DNA of 64,000 nucleotides from Sphingobium yanoikuyae (GTDB taxonomy: Bacteria; Pseudomonadota; Alphaproteobacteria; Sphingomonadales; Sphingomonadaceae): contig NZ_CP139979.1 in the NCBI RefSeq assembly GCF_034424525.1, forward strand, positions 186,001 to 250,000. Direction: 5' to 3'. A program made the translations under genes and the position numbers. The notes beneath the pieces are model-generated. The model saw only the letters and a program-made list of their open reading frames with translations, did no database searches and was not told where the DNA came from. This document shows, piece by piece, positions 59,906 to 64,000 of the stretch (the stretch's first letter is position 1; the number at the start of each line of letters is the position of its first letter).

Positions 59906-61489
59906 ATGGCAGAGGAACAGGATGGAGCGTCGAAACAGTCCGTTGAATTCGACCCCGACAATCTCAATCGTTCGCTCCTGTCCATTCCGCTGATCGAGAA
60001 GATCAAGCAGGCGGGTGAAGGATCGATCGATATCATCATCGATGCGAACCTGGATTATCCTGGCGGGCGTCAGGCGGCGCGCGAGCAAATCAAGCGCTAC
60101 ATAAAGGAGAAGATCAGAAGGCCGGAGGCTCTGAGCGAGCTAAAGAACCGCTATAGTCAGCAATATGTCTTCGCCAAGCTGAGTGGCGACGAGATTGTGG
60201 CGCTCGCCCAGGTGGACCTTGCGCTTCATTCTGAAGCCAGTCCGGCGAAGGGACCGGCTCCACGTCGTGCAATCTATAAGATCTGGCTCGACCACCCGAT
60301 CAAGGCCCGCACCAACAAATCGGTCAGCACGGTAAAGGCGGACGCGGCGCGGACTGCGTTTGGAACCTTGGGCAGCGACATCATATGGGCTGTGCTGGAT
60401 ACCGGCGTCGACGGTCAACACCCGCATTTCAAGACACATGCGACGCTCGATCTCGAAAAGCCGCTCCAGCATCTCGATTTCACGGCGCTGGATGAATCAA
60501 GGCAACCGAAGGAACGCCCATCTGCGCTGGTGGATGTGGCCGGGCATGGCACTCATGTCGCAGGCATTATTGCCGGCGAATTCATTGCTGGACGGCAGAA
60601 TCCGGTCGTCGCTGCCGATCCGCCTGTGGCGGCAGCGAACGCTATCATTATGGAAATGAGGAAGTTCGAGGAAAATGGCGACAAGACGACCTACAAGGTC
60701 AGGAACGAAACGGGGGCGATGGGAGGGATGGCGCCCAAGGCCAAGATCCTGAGCCTCAAGGTTCTGGACGATGACGGTGAAGGCAAGGCCAGCAACATCA
60801 TCGCTGCGCTGGAATATATCCAGGAATTGAACAGCCATGGGCGACGTCTGCTGGTGCATGGCGTCAATCTCAGCGTTGGCTATGGGTTTGAACCGGCATG
60901 GTTCGCCTGCGGCCAAAGCCCGGTCTGTGTCGAGGTCAATCGCACGGTGGCGTCCGGGGTCGTCGTCGTCGCGGCGGCCGGCAACACCGGCTATGGCTAT
61001 AACCAGCCGATGAGCGCCGGGCCACGTGCTGCCGGGCTGGACATCACGATCAATGATCCGGGCAATGCCGAGGACGCGATCACGGTCGGCTCGACCCACA
61101 GAGATATGCCGCATGTCTATGGCATCTCCTATTTCTCGTCCAAGGGACCGACGGGTGACGGACGACTGAAGCCGGATCTGGTCGCGCCGGGAGAGCGTAT
61201 TCTGTCTTGTTCCAGTGGCGACAAGCTGGGGGCGCTCGCGACCGAGGAAAAGGCGAGCGATGGCTCGACAGTGGTTCTGTCCCAATATGTTGAAGACAGC
61301 GGCACGAGCATGGCGGCGCCACATGTATCGGGTGTGATCGCGGCTTTCCTGTCCGCCCGGCGCGAGTTCATCGGGCAGCCGCTGAAGGTGAAGTCGATCT
61401 TCATGAAGACGGCGACGGATCTTGGGCGTGAGCGCTATTTCCAAGGATCGGGGCTGGTTGACCTCATGCGTGCCATTCAATCGGTATAA
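59906..61489 (+). CDS. Subtilisin-like serine protease (S8), candidate effector
   Basis: This 527-residue cytoplasmic-looking subtilase has no signal peptide. The complete triad is visible: Asp165 in WAVLDTGVDGQHPHF, His214 in VAGHGTHVAGIIAGEF, Ser468 in SGTSMAAPHVSGVIAAF. The oxyanion region reads VVVAAAGNTGYGYNQP. The first 150 residues (INADANLDYPGG-like, KEKIRRPEALSELKNRYSQQ) resemble an inhibitory propeptide, so it may be a zymogen activated on signalling. It starts 45 bases after the ATPase gene. In this operon it is best read as a death-inducing or processing protease. Confidence 0.9.
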   Translation: MAEEQDGASKQSVEFDPDNLNRSLLSIPLIEKIKQAGEGSIDIIIDANLDYPGGRQAAREQIKRYIKEKIRRPEALSELKNRYSQQYVFAKLSGDEIVALAQVDLALHSEASPAKGPAPRRAIYKIWLDHPIKARTNKSVSTVKADAARTAFGTLGSDIIWAVLDTGVDGQHPHFKTHATLDLEKPLQHLDFTALDESRQPKERPSALVDVAGHGTHVAGIIAGEFIAGRQNPVVAADPPVAAANAIIMEMRKFEENGDKTTYKVRNETGAMGGMAPKAKILSLKVLDDDGEGKASNIIAALEYIQELNSHGRRLLVHGVNLSVGYGFEPAWFACGQSPVCVEVNRTVASGVVVVAAAGNTGYGYNQPMSAGPRAAGLDITINDPGNAEDAITVGSTHRDMPHVYGISYFSSKGPTGDGRLKPDLVAPGERILSCSSGDKLGALATEEKASDGSTVVLSQYVEDSGTSMAAPHVSGVIAAFLSARREFIGQPLKVKSIFMKTATDLGRERYFQGSGLVDLMRAIQSV

Positions 61490-61503
61490 ACGGGAGAAAG
61501 ATA

Positions 61504-62835
61504 GTGGAGACGATAGCCGGTTTTCCGTTCTTCAAGCTCGATTTCACCAAGGAGGGCGCCGTCGATGCATCAGATCATTCGGCCGCGGCTGCAGCGCTCG
61601 CCGATCCGGGGATCACCGAACTGCTGATATTGTCGCATGGCTGGAACAACGACATCGCTGAAGCGCGCGCGCTCTATGAGGAATTGCTCGGTAATCTGCG
61701 CTCGACGATCGACAGGGAGGCGGAGCAGGCGCGCAGCATTGCAGTCGTCGGCGTCTACTGGCCCTCGAAGCGGTTTACCGACGATGCCCTACGACCGAGC
61801 GCCGATCCTGGAGGTGGCAGCGCCAGCATCACGGGCGCGGGGGATGTGCGATTGCTGGCGGACAAGCTGGACCGGCTCGGTGAATTGTTGGGTGGCATCG
61901 ATCCTGCCATTCTCGATCGCGCCAAGGCCGCATTGCCCGATCTTGAAGACCGGGCGAAAGCACGCACGGATTTCGTCGAGGCGCTTCAGGCCATGCTCCC
62001 ACAGCCAAGTGATACCGAAGATGATAACTCCGCGCGCTTGTTCACCCCGCACAAGGGCGACGATATTCTGAACGCGCTTTCGGATCCGGTCGAACTTGCC
62101 GATGATCGAGACAGTGGCGGCGGGGTGACTGCGCTGTTGGACGAGGGCCGAGCCATGGATGCGGATGGTAGTGCATCCAGCCTTGCCGGTTTCTGGAACG
62201 GGGCCAAGGGCGGGGCATGGCGCCTGCTCAACTATTCGACCTATTATGTAATGAAGGAGCGCGCCGGAGCTATCGGCGCGGGTCTTAACAAGGTGCTGGC
62301 CGGGATCAGGGCAGGGCGGCCAGACCTGCATATTCACCTGGCCGGGCACAGTTTCGGCGCGCGCGTGGTGACCGCTGCCGTGGCTGGTGGGATACCATTT
62401 CGTCCGCAATCTCTGGCCCTGCTCCAGGGGGCCTTCTCCCATAATGGCTTTGCCGCGAACATTGATGGGAAGGCGGGCTTTTTTCGGTCAGTCATTGTCG
62501 AAAACAGGGTGTTGGGACCGATCATCGTGACCCACACCCGCAACGACATGGCTGTTGGTATCGCATATGCTATTGCGTCCCGTTTTTCAGGGGACAAGCG
62601 GGCGGCCGTCGGCGGTCCCGCTGACAAGTTTGGAGGAATTGGCCGCAACGGCGCCATGCGAATGCAGCAAGAAGCAACTGCGTCGAAGCTGGAGCAGGGG
62701 AGCTTTGTTTATCCGCCTTGGGCGCCCACGCGCATTACCAATTTGCTGGCTGACGAATTCATTGCCGATCATGGTGACGTGGCCGGGCCGGAGGTCGCCA
62801 ATGCGCTGTTCGCGGCGATGCGATTGCCTGGTTGA
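61504..62835 (+). CDS. Alpha/beta-hydrolase (lipase-like), candidate effector
   Basis: This 443-residue hydrolase starts at GTG 61504 with GGGAGA upstream. LLILSHGWNNDIAEARALYE forms the oxyanion-side strand and HLAGHSFGARVVTAAVAG the nucleophile elbow with Ser283. A possible catalytic His lies in IIVTHTRNDMAVGIAYAIAS. A large insertion (about 95-240) with acidic residues and a TM-like SLAGFWNGAKGGAWRLLNYS could be a lid. No signal peptide. It lies 14 bases after the protease. Phospholipase-type effectors are common in abortive systems; the substrate is unproven. Confidence 0.82.
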   Translation: METIAGFPFFKLDFTKEGAVDASDHSAAAAALADPGITELLILSHGWNNDIAEARALYEELLGNLRSTIDREAEQARSIAVVGVYWPSKRFTDDALRPSADPGGGSASITGAGDVRLLADKLDRLGELLGGIDPAILDRAKAALPDLEDRAKARTDFVEALQAMLPQPSDTEDDNSARLFTPHKGDDILNALSDPVELADDRDSGGGVTALLDEGRAMDADGSASSLAGFWNGAKGGAWRLLNYSTYYVMKERAGAIGAGLNKVLAGIRAGRPDLHIHLAGHSFGARVVTAAVAGGIPFRPQSLALLQGAFSHNGFAANIDGKAGFFRSVIVENRVLGPIIVTHTRNDMAVGIAYAIASRFSGDKRAAVGGPADKFGGIGRNGAMRMQQEATASKLEQGSFVYPPWAPTRITNLLADEFIADHGDVAGPEVANALFAAMRLPG

Positions 62836-62892
62836 TCCTCAACATTTCTCTGGCTTACCCGAATGCAATTGATGGACGAATTTGCGGTTCAT

Positions 62893-62910
62893 GGCGGTGT
62901 AGCCGCCTTT
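62893..62910 (+). terminator. Weak terminator-like hairpin after the TIR operon
   Basis: GGCGG-TGTAG-CCGCC followed by TTTCCCCC lies 58 bases after the last operon gene. The stem is short and the T tract brief, so it is a candidate only. Confidence 0.35.
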
Positions 62911-63005
62911 CCCCCTAGAAATGCTTCTGCCCCAAAGTGGGGCATGCGCTTTCAGGCTTACTATGGGGCTTGGCTATGATGCGGTCGGCGCCTAGCCTTG
63001 ATGTC

Positions 63006-63944
63006 ATGCGCATCCTCTCGACCCTGCTGCTGGTGTCCGCAGCCATCACCGCATCGGCCTTTGCCCAGAGCGCGCCGGCCCCTTTCACGCTCGCTGAAAA
63101 TGGGCGGGGCTTTGCCTCGCTCGCCGATGCGATCGGCGCGATCGGCGATGGCAAGGGCACGGTCATCGTCGCGCCGGGCACCTATCGCCAGTGCGCGGTG
63201 CAGAATGGCGGCGAGGTGACGATCAAGGCGGCGACGCCGGGCAGTGCGATTTTCGACGGGGTGGTTTGTGAGGAAAAGGCAGCTCTGGTGCTGCGCGGCC
63301 GCGCCACCATGGTCGATGGCCTGATCTTCCAGAATCTGCGTGTGCCTGACGGCAATGGATCGGGCATCCGCCTCGAAAAGGGCAATCTTTCCGTCAGTAA
63401 CAGCCTGTTCCGCAACAGCGAGGAAGGCATTCTGACCGGCGAGGATCGCGGCGCCTCGGTCCAGATCGACAAGTCGACCTTCCGCCATCTGGGCCGGTGC
63501 GACCGTGATCTCGATTGCGCCCATGGCATTTATATCGGCCGGGTCGCGCGCCTTAGCGTCACCCGTTCGCGCTTCGACCAGGGCGATGGCGGCCATTATC
63601 TCAAGAGCCGCGCCGCGCAGGTCGATATCCGCGACAACAGCTTTGACGACAGCGGCGGCCATCTCACCAATTACATGATCGACCTCAGCAACGGCGCCAG
63701 CGGCCAGATCGTCGGCAACGACATGGTACAGGGCAAGGACAAGGATAATTGGTCCGCCTTTATCACCATCGCGCCGGAAGGCCGCGAGCAGGACAGCAGC
63801 GCCCTGGTGATCGAAGGGAACAAGGCCGGCTTCGTGCCGGGCCTGGCGCGCGGCTCGACCTTCGTCGCCAATTTTACCGACGATGTCGTCCGTATCGGCC
63901 AGAACCAGCTTGCCCCCAGCATGAAGGTCAAGGACCGGCGCTGA
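63006..63944 (+). CDS. Secreted right-handed parallel beta-helix protein
   Basis: This 312-residue protein starts at ATG 63006, chosen because it gives a clean signal peptide (MRILSTLLLVSAAITASAFA, then QS). The mature part has repeated short strands (TVIVAPGTYRQCAVQNGGEV, IRLEKGNLSVSNSLFRNSEE, GASVQIDKSTFRHLGRC, ARLSVTRSRFDQGDGG, AQVDIRDNSFDDSGG), the pectate-lyase-like beta-helix/NosD pattern. Cys pairs (CAVQ...VVCEE, GRCDRDLDCAHG) suggest disulphides. Catalytic function is uncertain. No clear link to the conflict operon. Confidence 0.8.
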   Translation: MRILSTLLLVSAAITASAFAQSAPAPFTLAENGRGFASLADAIGAIGDGKGTVIVAPGTYRQCAVQNGGEVTIKAATPGSAIFDGVVCEEKAALVLRGRATMVDGLIFQNLRVPDGNGSGIRLEKGNLSVSNSLFRNSEEGILTGEDRGASVQIDKSTFRHLGRCDRDLDCAHGIYIGRVARLSVTRSRFDQGDGGHYLKSRAAQVDIRDNSFDDSGGHLTNYMIDLSNGASGQIVGNDMVQGKDKDNWSAFITIAPEGREQDSSALVIEGNKAGFVPGLARGSTFVANFTDDVVRIGQNQLAPSMKVKDRR

Positions 63945-63975
63945 CTTGGTCTCGCCGATCTGATAGGGAAGAGCC

Positions 63976-64000
63976 ATGCGCACCACCTATGACAGCGCGA
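63976..64000 (+). CDS. Start of a further gene, cut by the window edge
   Basis: ATG 63976 follows a GGGAAGAG ribosome site and encodes MRTTYDSA before the sequence ends. The opening MRTTYD resembles alphaproteobacterial Hsp20 small heat-shock proteins, but eight residues cannot establish this. Confidence 0.4.

Overview
The window looks like a GC-rich chromosomal segment of a sphingomonad (Sphingobium/Sphingomonas type, Alphaproteobacteria). The evidence is the high-GC codon use, PAS/LOV-HWE kinases, large TonB-dependent receptors, a poxvirus-like topoisomerase IB, CsbD/PRC-barrel stress genes and sphingomonad-style integrase and IS elements. The genus is an inference from gene content; there is no rRNA gene in the window.

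Layout. (1) 1-21 kb is a signalling and stress region. It holds a PfpI-type amidotransferase (partial), a PAS kinase, a PilZ protein with a decayed copy beside it, an outer-membrane protein, an IS21-family element whose istA has lost its catalytic core, a response regulator/KaiC-like ATPase pair with a pseudogenised second regulator, and a CHASE3-GAF-HK-REC3/CheR/CheB/REC-HK operon. After these come a small gene graveyard (phasin, helix-hairpin-helix and cupin relics), CsbD, topoisomerase IB, a PRC-barrel protein, a LOV-HWE kinase and a flavin monooxygenase. (2) 21-25 kb holds a tyrosine integrase, an IS3-family element and truncated remains of an ABC exporter and a methyltransferase. (3) 25-30.6 kb is a FecI/FecR/TonB-receptor/PepSY iron-uptake operon with a Fur-like box; the receptor is frameshifted near its end. 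(4) 30.7-35.4 kb is an RNA-repair locus. rtcR is divergent from a sigma-54 promoter whose transcript carries a GC hairpin and a nearly perfect tRNA-like RNA, then rtcB, an unrecognised gene and rtcA. (5) 35.6-37.4 kb holds a broken XRE regulator split by an IS256 element with an 8-bp target duplication, and a tRNA-fMet relic. (6) 37.4-50.1 kb is a polysaccharide-utilisation locus for uronate-containing (pectin/rhamnogalacturonan-like) glycans, with two near-identical operator motifs flanking its GntR regulator. (7) 50.6-54.1 kb is a GMC oxidoreductase/subunit 3/ThuA cluster with LacI-type operator motifs. (8) 54.6-62.9 kb is a tightly packed operon after an AT-rich leader: TIR, SLOG-like, TIR, a KGGVGR ATPase with membrane segment and pentapeptide repeats, a subtilisin-like protease and an alpha/beta-hydrolase. 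(9) A secreted beta-helix protein and the first codons of another gene end the window.

Two loci stand out. The six-gene TIR/SLOG/ATPase/protease/lipase operon has the logic of a nucleotide-signalled abortive-infection or conflict system. Paired TIR enzymes would make or consume an NAD-derived signal, SLOG would bind it, the ATPase would be a membrane switch, and the protease and hydrolase would be effectors. I do not recognise this exact combination as a named system. The rtc locus encodes a tRNA mimic in the mRNA leader of an RNA ligase, which suggests a built-in substrate, sensor ligand or decoy for the RtcR/RtcB/RtcA system.

There is no CRISPR array, rRNA operon or intact canonical tRNA gene that I can see.
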